This document shows positions 33,533-45,241 of a DNA stretch of 64,000 bases, one piece after another (positions within the stretch are counted from its first letter, which is position 1; every line of letters begins with the position of its first letter). This stretch comes from Clostridium saccharoperbutylacetonicum N1-4(HMT) (GTDB lineage: Bacteria; Bacillota; Clostridia; Clostridiales; Clostridiaceae). The stretch is taken from the NCBI RefSeq assembly GCF_000340885.1, contig NC_020291.1, positions 627,001 through 691,000 of the forward strand, in the 5' to 3' direction. A program made the translations under genes and the position numbers. The notes under the pieces were generated by a model. It searched no databases. It saw nothing but the letters and a program-made list of their open reading frames with translations, and had not been told where the DNA came from.

Positions 33533-33988
33533 ATTTTGAAGCTTACCTCTAAGAAAAGGCAAGATATTATATCATCTTTCTTCTAAAAGATGGATTAAAA
33601 AAATTTTTTGATTACTTTTTAAAATGTAATGTATTATTAAAATCTTTTTTAACAAAGTTTTTTTATAAAATAAAAAAGAAAGATGGTGGGTTTCCATCTT
33701 TCAACTATGGTATAAAAGGGTATTGAGAATTTATGAGAGGTTATATGGTCAATAACCACTTCCTATATTACGACATATTGAATCATATGTCAAGCAAAAA
33801 AATAAAAAAAATAAAAGAATTTTGAAATATGTAAAATAAATATGTATATTAGTAGCTATGAAGCTGGTAAATGTCAGTTATTAAGCCATTTTAGGGAAAT
33901 ATTATTAAAAATAAGAAAAATGCATTTGGCATAATTTTTAATTACAAAGTATATAAATGAATAGTAGGAATTTTATGGAGGTAAAAAT
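33533..33988 (+). other. Intergenic stretch before the SPOCS gene
   Basis: It contains a hairpin GAAAGATGG/CCATCTTTC at about 33680-33703 and is otherwise very A+T-rich. No ORF or recognised RNA. The last ~80 bases presumably carry a sporulation promoter; I cannot assign the sigma factor with confidence. Confidence 0.4.
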
Positions 33989-35551
33989 ATGGCAGATATA
34001 GATGTTATAAAGGAAAATGTTCAATGTGAACAATTGCTCAGAGAAAATAATACGAATACATTACTAAAAGATGAATATTTAATCCCAGATACACATCCTG
34101 ATGTACAAGAAATATTAACTGTTGAAGCTAGACCAATGATAATGAGTAAAGATTTAATTGGAGATAAGATAGTAATAGAAGGAAAGGTTGAATATACTGT
34201 AATATATTTAGCAAGAGAAGATGGACTTATTGCTAATTCGGTTAACTATACTCAAAATTTTTCAAATAATATTGATTTGAAGCAAGGCGAAAATAGAGTT
34301 ATTTGTGAGGCTGAATGTAATGTTGATCACATTGATGCCAATATAATGAATGAAAGGAAAATAGCTATTCAAGGGATTATCAACATAGATTGGGAACTTT
34401 ATAAGAGCAATGAGTTTGAATTTGTAAAAGATATAGAAGGCAATGATGATGTGGAAGTTTTAAAAAATACTGAAACAATAAATAAGATTAATGCAGCACA
34501 AGATATAGAGATGACTGGTAAATCTATGATTAGAGTTGGCATGGATAAACCTCAGATAAATAAAATATTAAAATGTTCTATGTTATTGCATAAGAAGGAA
34601 GCAAAGATTGTAGATGATAAAATTCAACTTGGCTGTTACTGCAAGCTAAATATTTTGTATAAGGGTGAAGACTCAAAAGATATACTTCCATTAGAAGATG
34701 ATGTGTACTTATCAAAGGAAGAAGCAATAAGTGGTATTACATCAGATATGTTCCCAACAGCTACTTATGAAATTACTAATAATAATTTGATGTTAGAAGA
34801 AGATGATTTGGGAGAAGTCAGGATTATAAATGATGAAATTGTAGTCAAGGTAAATGTTAAAATATTCTCTAAAGAAAACATAGATACAATTAAAGATGCA
34901 TATTCACCAAAGTGTTTACTAGGGCTTCAAAAAGAAGATCATGACATTGGAATTCTTCAAGGAATGAATAATACAGAAGCAATAGTTAAGCATAACATTC
35001 AATTGAAGGAGAATGATTTAAGACCAGAACATATTATAGCAGTTAATGGAAATATTATTTTAACTGATAAGCAGATAATGAGAGATAGAGTGGCTGTAGA
35101 AGGAATTATTAAGGTGGACATACTGTATAAAACTACTGATGAAGACAGGTATATGGCAAGTATTAAAGCAGAAGTGCCATTTTCTGCTATGATTGATATT
35201 TCAGGTGCTGATGAAAATATGAAATCTATTGTTAAGGCATATTTAGATAATATAGATGCATTTATTGAAGGCAATAGCATAGCAATAAAAGCGAACATAA
35301 TATTAAATGGTAAAATTTTATACGAAATGAATAAAGAGTTTATTTCAGATATAATCGAAGAAGAAGGAAATGTTCCAGAAAAGAAGGCAAGCATAACTAT
35401 CTATGTCTTAGGCGAAGGTGATAACCTTTGGAATTTGGCAAAAAGATATAATACAACTGTAGGTGATTTGATTAAAGTCAATAAGATAGAAGAACCAGAA
35501 CATATGGTACCGGGTCAAAAAATAATAATTCCGGGACGAGCAATTTTTTAA
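33989..35551 (+). CDS. SPOCS (DUF3794) and LysM domain protein
   Basis: 520 residues. Two or three SPOCS (DUF3794) modules (residues ~1-440; LLKDEYLIPDTHPDVQEILT, KVEYTVIYLAREDG, HNIQLKENDLRPEHIIAVNG) precede a C-terminal LysM (from ~470; YVLGEGDNLWNLAKRYNTTV). This architecture is that of clostridial spore coat/cortex assembly proteins (SipL-like), which bind SpoIVA. It is placed next to the cyanophycin genes, which are also linked to spores. The ATG follows TGGAGG. Confidence 0.88.
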   Translation: MADIDVIKENVQCEQLLRENNTNTLLKDEYLIPDTHPDVQEILTVEARPMIMSKDLIGDKIVIEGKVEYTVIYLAREDGLIANSVNYTQNFSNNIDLKQGENRVICEAECNVDHIDANIMNERKIAIQGIINIDWELYKSNEFEFVKDIEGNDDVEVLKNTETINKINAAQDIEMTGKSMIRVGMDKPQINKILKCSMLLHKKEAKIVDDKIQLGCYCKLNILYKGEDSKDILPLEDDVYLSKEEAISGITSDMFPTATYEITNNNLMLEEDDLGEVRIINDEIVVKVNVKIFSKENIDTIKDAYSPKCLLGLQKEDHDIGILQGMNNTEAIVKHNIQLKENDLRPEHIIAVNGNIILTDKQIMRDRVAVEGIIKVDILYKTTDEDRYMASIKAEVPFSAMIDISGADENMKSIVKAYLDNIDAFIEGNSIAIKANIILNGKILYEMNKEFISDIIEEEGNVPEKKASITIYVLGEGDNLWNLAKRYNTTVGDLIKVNKIEEPEHMVPGQKIIIPGRAIF

Positions 35552-35688
35552 GATAGAATAGTCAATTATCAATTAGAAACTTAGAGATTCATTAAAATAA
35601 ATTTTAGTTTATTTTAATGAATCTTTTTTTTGAATAATTATTTGATAGTGGGTCATAATATGTAATGCATGATATGAGGTGATAATTT

Positions 35689-36534
35689 TTGGAAAACATA
35701 TTAAGTGGAAATTTAATAATAATCGGGGGGGCTGAAGATAAAGAAGGAAAAAAAGAAATATTAAAACGAGTGTGTGATTCAATTGATAAGGAAAAGGATA
35801 TATTAGTAATTGCAACAATTGCAACTGAATATCCTAAAGAGGTAGCAGCAAAATATAAAGAGGTTTTTGGGAACCTTAATGTCAGAAATATCAAAGTGTT
35901 GGATATTGCTGAAAGATGTGATGCTTATGAAGAGGGAAATGTAAATATAATCAGAGAGTCTGCATTAATTTTTTTTACTGGTGGAGATCAATTGAGAATA
36001 ACTAGTTTAATTGGTGGGACACCTATTTATGATGAATTGAAAGAGGCATGCAATAAAGGAAAATTTATAGTTGGAACATCCGCTGGAGCATCAGTTATGA
36101 GCGATACTATGGTGGTTCAAGGTGATGATGATGATTCTCCTAGAAAGTGTACTTTAAAGATGTCGCCTGGGTTTGGATTGATTAAAGGTGTTATTATTGA
36201 TCAGCATTTTGCTCAAAGAGGAAGGATAGGAAGACTTTTGGCTGGAATTGCTCAAAATCCTGAAATTTTGGGGATAGGAATAGATGAAAATACAGGAATA
36301 ATAGTTAATCAGACTGGCACTATTGAGGTTATAGGAGAAGGTGCAGTTTATTTTATTGATGGCAGTACAATTACATATACAAATGTATCAGAATTGCATG
36401 CAGATGAAATCTTGAGCATGCATAACGTAAAATTACATGTTTTAACAAATGGCAATAAGTTTGATTTTATAAAAAAGTCACCTTTTGAGGAGGAAAAAAT
36501 TAATCATGAAGATAATACAAAAGAGAATATATGA
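35689..36534 (+). CDS. cphB: Cyanophycinase
   Basis: 281 residues, TTG start. The serine-peptidase S51 signature is present: LIIIGGAEDKEGKK, FFTGGDQLRI, and the nucleophile in GTSAGASVMS near residue 125. QHFAQRGRIGRLL carries a conserved histidine. It hydrolyses the Asp-Arg polymer cyanophycin to beta-Asp-Arg dipeptides. The gene overlaps cphA by 29 bases, so synthesis and breakdown enzymes are co-expressed. Confidence 0.95.
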   Translation: MENILSGNLIIIGGAEDKEGKKEILKRVCDSIDKEKDILVIATIATEYPKEVAAKYKEVFGNLNVRNIKVLDIAERCDAYEEGNVNIIRESALIFFTGGDQLRITSLIGGTPIYDELKEACNKGKFIVGTSAGASVMSDTMVVQGDDDDSPRKCTLKMSPGFGLIKGVIIDQHFAQRGRIGRLLAGIAQNPEILGIGIDENTGIIVNQTGTIEVIGEGAVYFIDGSTITYTNVSELHADEILSMHNVKLHVLTNGNKFDFIKKSPFEEEKINHEDNTKENI

Positions 36535-39148
36535 AGGGCAAAATATCTATTCTCATAAAAAGTGTATAAGAATCGATGTTGATTTAGAAGGATATTCAGA
36601 AATTTCAAGTGCTGAAATACCTAACTTTAATATTAATCTTATTAAAATCATTCCAGAACTTAAAAAGCATAGATGTGGAATTGATGAAAATGGTGGTTTT
36701 GTTAAAAGACTTGAGGAAGGGACATATTTAGCTCATATTTGTGAACATATAATGATAGCAATACAAAACAATTTAGGCATAGATGTATCTTATGGTAAGG
36801 CAAGAGAGGTTAGTGGAGACATATACTATGTTATAGTACAATACGAATATAAAAATACTGTGCATGAAGTAGCTAATTTAGCAATTGATTTAATAAATTC
36901 TTTAATTAGGCAAATGCCTTTAAATTATGAGCAGAGAATAAAAATAATTAAAGGAATATTGCAAAAAGAGCATATGGGGACCACTACAAAGGCAATTTGT
37001 GATGCAGCTAAAGAATATAAACTTCCAGTTATGCAGCTTGGGGATAGTAACATATACCAGATTGGATATGGTAAAAAGGCTAAAATAATTGAAGCATCCA
37101 TAGGTGATAAAACAAGCTGTGTGGGGGTAGATATATCCTGTGATAAGCTTTTGACTAAAGAGTTGCTTAGAAATCAAAATATCCCAGTGGCAGAGGGGCA
37201 TAAAGTGCATAATTTATTTTCGTTATTACAGAAGGCGGAAAAAATCGGATATCCTGTAGTATTGAAGCCTCAATGTGGTAATAAAGGAAATGGAGTTATA
37301 CTAAATATTAAAAATCATAAACAGTTAGTTGATGCGTATATTAACTTACAAAAAATTCATAAAGATATTATTATAGAAAAATATTATCAAGGAAAAGACT
37401 ATAGGGTTTGTGTAGTTAATTATAAAGTTGAAGCAGTGGCATTGAGAATAGCTCCTTTTGTTATTGGAAATGGAAAAGATAACTTGAAAATGCTTATTGA
37501 TATTATAAATGAAGATCCATTAAGAGGGGAGGATCATGAAAAAGCATTAACTAAGATAAAAATTGATTCTGAATTAATTTCATGTCTTTTAAAGAGAGGT
37601 TTTGAATTAGATTATATTCCTAAGAAGGGTGAAAAAATAGTATTACGAGAAAATGCAAATCTTTCAACTGGTGGTATGGCAATTGATTGTACTGAGAAAA
37701 TTTGTGATAAAAATATAGAATATTGCATAAATGCAGCTAAAATATTGGGATTAGATATATGTGGAATAGATATTTGTACAAAAGATATAAGTATCCCTCT
37801 TGATGAAGGTAATGGGATAATATTAGAAGTAAATGCAGCTCCAGGAATACGAATGCATCATTATCCTTCAAAGGGGAAAAGGCGTGATGTAGGAAAAGCA
37901 ATATTTGAAATGCTTTATGATGAAGAACCAAGCAATATATCTGTAATCTCTATTACTGGTACTAATGGAAAAACAACAACAACAAGATTGATAAGTCATG
38001 TTTTAAAGAAAATAGGAAATGATGTGGGAATGACATCAACTGATGGTGTTTATTTAAATGATAAGTGCATCCATAAAGGTGATGATACAGGCTTTGATAG
38101 TGCAAGAACAATACTAATGAATAAAGATGTAGATATAGCTGTTTTAGAAACTGCAAGAGGGGGATTAGTTAAGAGAGGTTTAGCATATGATCTAGCTGAT
38201 GTTGCAATTATAACCAATATAACCAATGATCACTTGGGATTAGATGGTATTGATTCTATGGAGCAATTATGTTTCGTAAAAGCACTAGTTGGAGAAGCTG
38301 TAAAAGAAAATGGATTTGTTGTTATAAATGCTGATGATGAATATAGTAAGACCATAATAAATAGATTCACGGCCGAAAAAATATATTTTTCGAAATTTAA
38401 AGATAATCCATTGGTACAAGAAAATATAGCTACAGGTAAAATAGCAATATTTATTGAAAATGATAAGATAATTGTAGTTAATAATAAGAGAAAATATGAG
38501 ATTGTTTCTATTAAAGACTTGCCAATAACTTATGATGGAAACTTAGAATATAATATAGAAAATGCAATGGCAGCGTGTGGAGGATTAGTTGCTCTAGAAG
38601 TTGATTATTGTATGATTACAAAAGGATTCATGGAGTTTGGATTAGGCAATAACTCTAATGTAGGAAGATTTAATGTGTATGACTACAAAAATAGAAAAAT
38701 AATTTTAGATTATGCACATAACATTGAAGGTTATAAAGCTGTAATATCATCGTTAATAGGCATGAAAAAAGAAAATGATTTGATTGGGGTGATTGGGATA
38801 CCAGGAGATAGACAAAATGAAATTGGATATGCAATTGGTGAAATATGTGCAAATACTTTAGATAAAATAGTTATAAAGGAAGATAGGGATAAGCGAGGAA
38901 GGAAACCAGGAGAAATAGCAGAACTTTTAAAAGAAGCAGTTTTGAAGGTTAATAAAAATGCAAATTTAATGATATGTTTAGAAGAGGTGGAAGCCTTAAA
39001 TAATGCAATTAATATAAGCAAGCCTGGAGATACAATTGTAGTATTCTATGAAAAATTGGAGCCGCTTTTAGAGTTTGTAAGTAAAGAAAAAATAAATGAA
39101 ATAAATACTTTTGAAAATGTAAAACAGTATAAAGTAGATGTAAATTAA
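36506..39148 (+). CDS. cphA: Cyanophycin synthetase
   Basis: ~880 residues from the ATG at 36506 (after GGAGG at 36486-36493; the TTG at 36485 is unlikely). Order: N-terminal CphA domain (1-160; LAHICEHIMIAIQNNLGIDV), ATP-grasp domain (~210-480; YPVVLKPQCGNKGNGV, LEVNAAPGIRMH), and Mur-ligase-like domain from ~487 (TGTNGKTTTTRLI, TNITNDHLG, ILDYAHNIEGY). It adds Asp and Arg alternately to the growing polymer with two ATP. The length is typical. Confidence 0.95.
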   Translation: MKIIQKRIYEGQNIYSHKKCIRIDVDLEGYSEISSAEIPNFNINLIKIIPELKKHRCGIDENGGFVKRLEEGTYLAHICEHIMIAIQNNLGIDVSYGKAREVSGDIYYVIVQYEYKNTVHEVANLAIDLINSLIRQMPLNYEQRIKIIKGILQKEHMGTTTKAICDAAKEYKLPVMQLGDSNIYQIGYGKKAKIIEASIGDKTSCVGVDISCDKLLTKELLRNQNIPVAEGHKVHNLFSLLQKAEKIGYPVVLKPQCGNKGNGVILNIKNHKQLVDAYINLQKIHKDIIIEKYYQGKDYRVCVVNYKVEAVALRIAPFVIGNGKDNLKMLIDIINEDPLRGEDHEKALTKIKIDSELISCLLKRGFELDYIPKKGEKIVLRENANLSTGGMAIDCTEKICDKNIEYCINAAKILGLDICGIDICTKDISIPLDEGNGIILEVNAAPGIRMHHYPSKGKRRDVGKAIFEMLYDEEPSNISVISITGTNGKTTTTRLISHVLKKIGNDVGMTSTDGVYLNDKCIHKGDDTGFDSARTILMNKDVDIAVLETARGGLVKRGLAYDLADVAIITNITNDHLGLDGIDSMEQLCFVKALVGEAVKENGFVVINADDEYSKTIINRFTAEKIYFSKFKDNPLVQENIATGKIAIFIENDKIIVVNNKRKYEIVSIKDLPITYDGNLEYNIENAMAACGGLVALEVDYCMITKGFMEFGLGNNSNVGRFNVYDYKNRKIILDYAHNIEGYKAVISSLIGMKKENDLIGVIGIPGDRQNEIGYAIGEICANTLDKIVIKEDRDKRGRKPGEIAELLKEAVLKVNKNANLMICLEEVEALNNAINISKPGDTIVVFYEKLEPLLEFVSKEKINEINTFENVKQYKVDVN

Positions 39149-39269
39149 TTTGAAAATAGAAATGCTTTTATATTATTTAATAAAGAATATAGCCTTTTAA
39201 AGCTAAACATAATTAGACAAGATTTTTTACCTATGATAAAATGTTGTTAAAATGTTTGGGAAAGGATAT

Positions 39270-40118
39270 ATGAAAATGAAGATTAAGGCTTATGCAAAAA
39301 TTAATATTGCCTTAGATGTTGTTGGTAAAAGAGAAGACGGATACCATTTACTAAGAATGATAATGCAAACAATAGATTTGTATGACATAATTGAAGTTAA
39401 AAAGAGCGATTTTGGAATAAATATAAAATGCAATAAGCATTACGTACCTACAGATGAAAGAAATTTAGCATATAAAGCAGCAAAACTTTTTAAAGAAACC
39501 TATTCTATAAGTGATGGTGTTGATATTGATATAACTAAATATATACCAGTTTCAGCTGGATTAGCAGGTGGAAGTACTGATGGAGCGGCTGTTTTGAAAC
39601 TTATGAATAAAATATTTAATATAAATGCTAGTGATGATGATCTAAAGGCATTAGGGTTAAAGTTAGGAGCAGATGTACCTTATTGTATTAATGGTGGAAC
39701 TGCATTGTGTGAAGGCATTGGTGAAAAAATTACTGAACTAAAGAGATTTAAAGATAAAATTTTAGTTTTAATTAAACCACCCTTTGGAGTTTCAACCAAG
39801 GAAGTGTATAAGGAGTTTGATTTATCAAAAGTTATAATTCATCCAAAGATAGAAGAGCTCATAAAGAATATGGAAAAGGATGATATATATTTTGTAGCAA
39901 ATAACATGAAAAATTTATTAGAAAATGTTACTTTAAGAAAGCATAGAATTATATCAAGAATTAAGGAGGATACTACTATAGATGGTGCTATAGGAACTAT
40001 GATGAGTGGTAGTGGACCTACAGTTTTTGCTTTTTTTGATGATATGCTAAAGGCTCAAACGTGTTACGATAATATGAAGAAAAAATATAAAGATGTATTT
40101 ATAACAAGAACTATTTAA
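39270..40118 (+). CDS. ispE: 4-diphosphocytidyl-2-C-methyl-D-erythritol kinase
   Basis: ~282 residues. GHMP-kinase fold: AYAKINIALDVVGKREDGYH at the N-terminus, the ATP loop PVSAGLAGGSTDGAAVL near residue 92, and the C-terminal GTMMSGSGPTVFA. It phosphorylates CDP-ME in the methylerythritol-phosphate pathway. Either ATG 39270 or 39276 could be the start; both lie after GGGAAAGG. Confidence 0.92.
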   Translation: MKMKIKAYAKINIALDVVGKREDGYHLLRMIMQTIDLYDIIEVKKSDFGINIKCNKHYVPTDERNLAYKAAKLFKETYSISDGVDIDITKYIPVSAGLAGGSTDGAAVLKLMNKIFNINASDDDLKALGLKLGADVPYCINGGTALCEGIGEKITELKRFKDKILVLIKPPFGVSTKEVYKEFDLSKVIIHPKIEELIKNMEKDDIYFVANNMKNLLENVTLRKHRIISRIKEDTTIDGAIGTMMSGSGPTVFAFFDDMLKAQTCYDNMKKKYKDVFITRTI

Positions 40119-40214
40119 AGTAAAGCATATGAAAGTGTAAGGCGAGTTAATCATATAGGTCATATATTGAAATAATAATATATTTTTTATATGCTTAAAA
40201 ACATAACGTATAAA

Positions 40215-40254
40215 AAACCTCCAAGTGGTAATACTTTCAACTACAAGGGGGTTT
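40215..40254 (+). promoter_or_regulatory. Hairpin that includes the spoIIR ribosome site
   Basis: AAACCTCC (40215-40222) can pair with GGGGGTTT (40247-40254), which contains the ribosome-binding AGGGGG of spoIIR. This could restrain translation of spoIIR or be a former terminator reused as a ribosome site. Confidence 0.4.
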
Positions 40255-40258
40255 GTTT

Positions 40259-41023
40259 ATGAAAAAAAATTTAAAATTAGGAAAGATAATTTTTATAATT
40301 ACAATAATATTTGGTACTCATATACTTACAGGATGTACAAGCTTAAAAGGTAACTTTAAGGATAATTATAGAAGTGTAAGTACAGAGAGTAGGAATGCAA
40401 CTGATGAAAATGCTAATAATAAAGAAAAGAGTGAAATTCTGAATTATGATGAAGTAAAAGATTCATTAATTAGATTTCATGTTATTGCTAATAGCGATAG
40501 TGATGAAGATCAAAAACTAAAGCTAAAAGTTAGAGACGAAGTTATAGACTATTTATATCCCTATTTAAGTAATTCGCAGTCTCTGGATGAATCTAGACAG
40601 ATAATTAAGAGAAATATGGACAAGGTTCATGAAATTGCAGAGCAAGTAATTAAGCAAAATAATTATTCTTATAGCGTGGCTACACAATTATCCAGAGAAA
40701 ATTTTCCGGAAAAGTCTTATGGAAATATCATTTTACCTCAAGGAAATTATGAAGCTTTTAGAGTAATAATAGGAAGTGGACAGGGCAAAAATTGGTGGTG
40801 TGTTATGTTTCCACCATTATGTTTTGTAGATGAATCAAAGGCACAAGTAGAATATGATAAGACAGAAGCTAGAATTAAAGCAAATGAAAAACAAGCTGAT
40901 TTAAAATCAGAATTAAACATAGATGGAGCTGACACTAATAAAGTGGATGATGAAGAAAATAAAGAAAATAAGGTACAAGTGAAATTTAAGATATTAGAAA
41001 TATTTAATGATTTATTTAATTAG
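40259..41023 (+). CDS. spoIIR: Stage II sporulation protein R
   Basis: ~254 residues. An N-terminal membrane/signal segment with a lipobox-like ILTGC, a polar linker, then the SpoIIR core DSLIRFHVIANSDSDEDQKL, KVRDEVIDYLYPYLS, NIILPQGNYEAFRVIIGSGQ and NWWCVMFPPLCFVD. It is made in the forespore under sigma-F and signals across the septum to activate SpoIIGA, which processes pro-sigma-E. The C-terminal ~55 residues are a charged tail. Confidence 0.93.
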   Translation: MKKNLKLGKIIFIITIIFGTHILTGCTSLKGNFKDNYRSVSTESRNATDENANNKEKSEILNYDEVKDSLIRFHVIANSDSDEDQKLKLKVRDEVIDYLYPYLSNSQSLDESRQIIKRNMDKVHEIAEQVIKQNNYSYSVATQLSRENFPEKSYGNIILPQGNYEAFRVIIGSGQGKNWWCVMFPPLCFVDESKAQVEYDKTEARIKANEKQADLKSELNIDGADTNKVDDEENKENKVQVKFKILEIFNDLFN

Positions 41024-41033
41024 GAGGAACAAA

Positions 41034-42020
41034 ATGACAAAAGCATTAGCTATGATTTCAGGTGGATTAGATAGCATCTTAGCTGCAAAGTTGATCAAAG
41101 AACAGGGAATAGAAGTAATAGGTATTTGTTTTAAATCATATTTTTTTAATGAAGAAAATGCCAAAAGAATGACTGCACAAATAGGAATAAGATTAGAAGT
41201 TGTAGATTTTTCGAAAGAACATTTTGAAATGGTTAAAAACCCAAAGCATGGCTGGGGTAAAAATATAAATCCTTGTATAGATTGTCATTCAATGATGATG
41301 AGATATTCAGGTGAATTATTAGAAAAGTTTGGTGCAGATTTTATTATTACTGGTGAAGTATTAAATCAAAGACCTATGTCACAAAATAGGTCTGCACTTG
41401 ATGTAGTAAAAAAGCAATCTGGATTTAGTGATAAAATCTTAAGACCTTTATGTGCAAAGAATTTAAAAGAAACTCAAATGGAAATAGACGGACTAGTTGA
41501 TAGAGAAAAGCTATTAGATATTTCGGGAAGAAATAGAAAACCTCAAATGGAACTTGCAGAGAAATGGGGAATAAAAGATTATCCATCTCCAGCTGGAGGT
41601 TGTAAATTAACTGAGCCAGGTTATGCTGTTAGATTGAAAGAAATTTTAAGTAGAAAAGAAGAAGTTACAGAAAAGGATATTCATTTACTTAAATATGGAA
41701 GACATTTTATTAGTAATAATACTAAAATAATAGTTTCAAGAACAGCTGAAGAAGGTCAACAAATAAAAGCAGTGTTAAATAAGAAGGATATAATGTTTTT
41801 GACAACAAAGTTTAGTGGTGCAATGGTAATAATTCCAGAAGGAAATAACCCAACAGACGAGGATTTGACCTTGGCATGCAGATTGTCTGCAAGATATAGC
41901 AAAGGTAAAGATGAAAAATTAGTTGAAGTTAGGTATGGGCAATTCTCAACAAAATTTAGTGAAGCTAAAGAAGTTGAACCTATTACTCAAGAAGAATTAG
42001 AGAAATACAATATTAATTAA
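41034..42020 (+). CDS. PP-loop (ThiI/MnmA-like) tRNA thiolation-type protein
   Basis: ~328 residues from the ATG after AGGAGG. The ATP pyrophosphatase P-loop is LAMISGGLDSILAAKL at residues ~4-18. Catalytic-type cysteines are in NPCIDCH, and PAGGCKLTEPGYA recalls MnmA. A C-terminal domain (from ~220; LKYGRHFISNNTKIIVSRTA) resembles the NFACT-R/DUF814 domain. It probably thiolates a tRNA base or a related substrate; annotation as ThiI would be over-specific because the THUMP domain is missing. Confidence 0.8.
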   Translation: MTKALAMISGGLDSILAAKLIKEQGIEVIGICFKSYFFNEENAKRMTAQIGIRLEVVDFSKEHFEMVKNPKHGWGKNINPCIDCHSMMMRYSGELLEKFGADFIITGEVLNQRPMSQNRSALDVVKKQSGFSDKILRPLCAKNLKETQMEIDGLVDREKLLDISGRNRKPQMELAEKWGIKDYPSPAGGCKLTEPGYAVRLKEILSRKEEVTEKDIHLLKYGRHFISNNTKIIVSRTAEEGQQIKAVLNKKDIMFLTTKFSGAMVIIPEGNNPTDEDLTLACRLSARYSKGKDEKLVEVRYGQFSTKFSEAKEVEPITQEELEKYNIN

Positions 42021-42034
42021 ATTGGAGTGAGATA

Positions 42035-42451
42035 ATGAATAAAAAAGCAATTATTGCTGTTAATAGTACAGTCCTAAATGATGAAGAAGATTTAATCAGT
42101 GTAGTAACACCTGGTGATTTTTGTGAAATAGAAGATGGTTTCAAGGTGCAATACGATGAAACAGAGCTTTCAGGAATGAAAGGAACAAAAACTACAATAA
42201 TAATAAGAAAAGATTCTTTCGATTTAATAAGAGAAGGAACTACAGAAACTAAAATGGAATTTGTGAAAAATAAAAGAACAGTATCCATGTATAAAACACC
42301 TTATGGAGTAATGGATCTTGAAATAGATACAATAAGGCTTAATATAGATGTTAGCGAAGATGGTGGAAGTATAAATACAATATACATATTAGAAATTGGA
42401 GAGCAACCTGCATTAAAAACAAATTTGAATATTGACATAAAGGTACAATAA
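42035..42451 (+). CDS. DUF1934 (YwiB-like) beta-barrel protein
   Basis: 138 residues. The mature part ends in alternating strands (YGVMDLEIDTIRLNIDVSED). The fold is a lipocalin-like barrel of unknown role. In Bacillus the homologue ywiB lies upstream of argS-rpoE-pyrG; here it is likewise upstream of pyrG, though argS is absent, so the order is partly conserved. Confidence 0.8.
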   Translation: MNKKAIIAVNSTVLNDEEDLISVVTPGDFCEIEDGFKVQYDETELSGMKGTKTTIIIRKDSFDLIREGTTETKMEFVKNKRTVSMYKTPYGVMDLEIDTIRLNIDVSEDGGSINTIYILEIGEQPALKTNLNIDIKVQ

Positions 42452-42496
42452 GTTCATAAGTATAGTAACTTTAGAGTGTATTACAGATAATTAATA

Positions 42497-42548
42497 AGGG
42501 AGTAGGCAAAATGATTGAAATTTAAATCATGAGCAATACTCCTTTTTG
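42497..42548 (+). terminator. Intrinsic terminator after the DUF1934 gene
   Basis: GGGAGTAGGCAAAATGATT pairs imperfectly with AATCATGAGCAATACTCC, followed by T5. Confidence 0.65.
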
Positions 42549-42736
42549 CTTATTAAAAGTAAGTTATGTATAAGAGACAAAAGCTTATAAAATCAAGGGT
42601 TGACGCAAAAATTTGGAAGTACTTACTTAGTATGAATAGGTTAATGGTGATAATTAATAATTAATAATTTATAAGTGCTAAAGTTGGAATGATTAAATTA
42701 AATATATGTGGATATAATTTTAATGGAAGTGATTAA

Positions 42737-43042
42737 ATGAGAAATGCATTAAAGTATGTAAAAATATTAAACAATGTATGTAATTATTATGGAATAAGTG
42801 AAGAAAAATTTATAGAATTTCTAAAAAATAAAGATAACAAATACATATTATTATTAATTTTAAAAAATAATAATTGTCTTGACGCCGAAAAAATTAAAGA
42901 AGTATTTAAATTAAAAACATCAAAGAGTATTAATAAAAATTTGAGATTAGCAGAAGAAAAATTCCTTGTAAACAGGCTTTTTAGAGAAGAATACTTTCAA
43001 TTAGAAAATAGTATAGAAAAAAATGATATGATTAATTTATAA
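42737..43042 (+). CDS. Small basic protein upstream of pyrG, unknown function
   Basis: 101 residues, mostly helical and Lys/Asn-rich (EEKFIEFLKNKDNKYILLLI, KLKTSKSINKNLRLAEEKF). The middle part could be a helix-turn-helix. It takes the place rpoE (RNA polymerase delta) has in Bacillus, but I see no similarity to delta. The ATG follows GGAAGTG. Function unknown. Confidence 0.6.
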   Translation: MRNALKYVKILNNVCNYYGISEEKFIEFLKNKDNKYILLLILKNNNCLDAEKIKEVFKLKTSKSINKNLRLAEEKFLVNRLFREEYFQLENSIEKNDMINL

Positions 43043-43101
43043 AAAAAGACTAGATATTAAGTTTGATGTGTGATATGATATTACCTATGTTATTAAGCAA
43101 C

Positions 43102-43147
43102 ACAAATACCCCATAGCTTATGTATTTAATTTATGGGGTAATTTGTA
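43102..43147 (+). promoter_or_regulatory. Hairpin in the pyrG leader
   Basis: ACAAATACCCCATA and TATGGGGTAATTTGT pair almost perfectly in the leader. It may be an attenuator or the terminator of the preceding gene; the T run is poor. A GGGC-type start for reiterative control, as in Bacillus pyrG, was not seen. Confidence 0.45.
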
Positions 43148-43170
43148 TTATATCATTATTGAAATAATAA

Positions 43171-44826
<1,656 letters not shown>

Positions 44827-45241
44827 ATTTGTTTTATTTTTTAGTTTAAGATATAATATAAATAAAGATTAATAGTTTGAACTGGTAATTACTTTTTGGT
44901 AGTTGCCAGTTCAACATAATTTTAAAGATATATAAGCTTTAATTAATATCTTACATATCAATTAAAAAAATTCTGAAAGAAAAGGTGATAATGGAAATTT
45001 CTATTTAAGCTTTATCGTTAATTGAACCTTGATAATTGATAATTGGAACATATATAGGCTATACAGTGAAGCTTATACAGTAATGATATGAGTTAAATAA
45101 AAGTTGAATATCTTAAAAACTTATATTTATTCCACAGCAAAATCACATCTTATTACCTTACGATTATAATTCCAAGATTTTAATGAGAAAACTAAATAAT
45201 TTATTTTTATAGATTTATATCTATAAATTGGAGGTGCAATT
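44827..45241 (+). other. Intergenic stretch between pyrG and rho
   Basis: It holds a strong hairpin (GAACTGGTAATTAC with GTAGTTGCCAGTTC, 44878-44912), probably ending the pyrG transcript although the T run is weak. A short inverted-repeat-rich segment (TTGATAATTGATAATTGG) follows near 45029. No ORF is supported. Confidence 0.45.
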
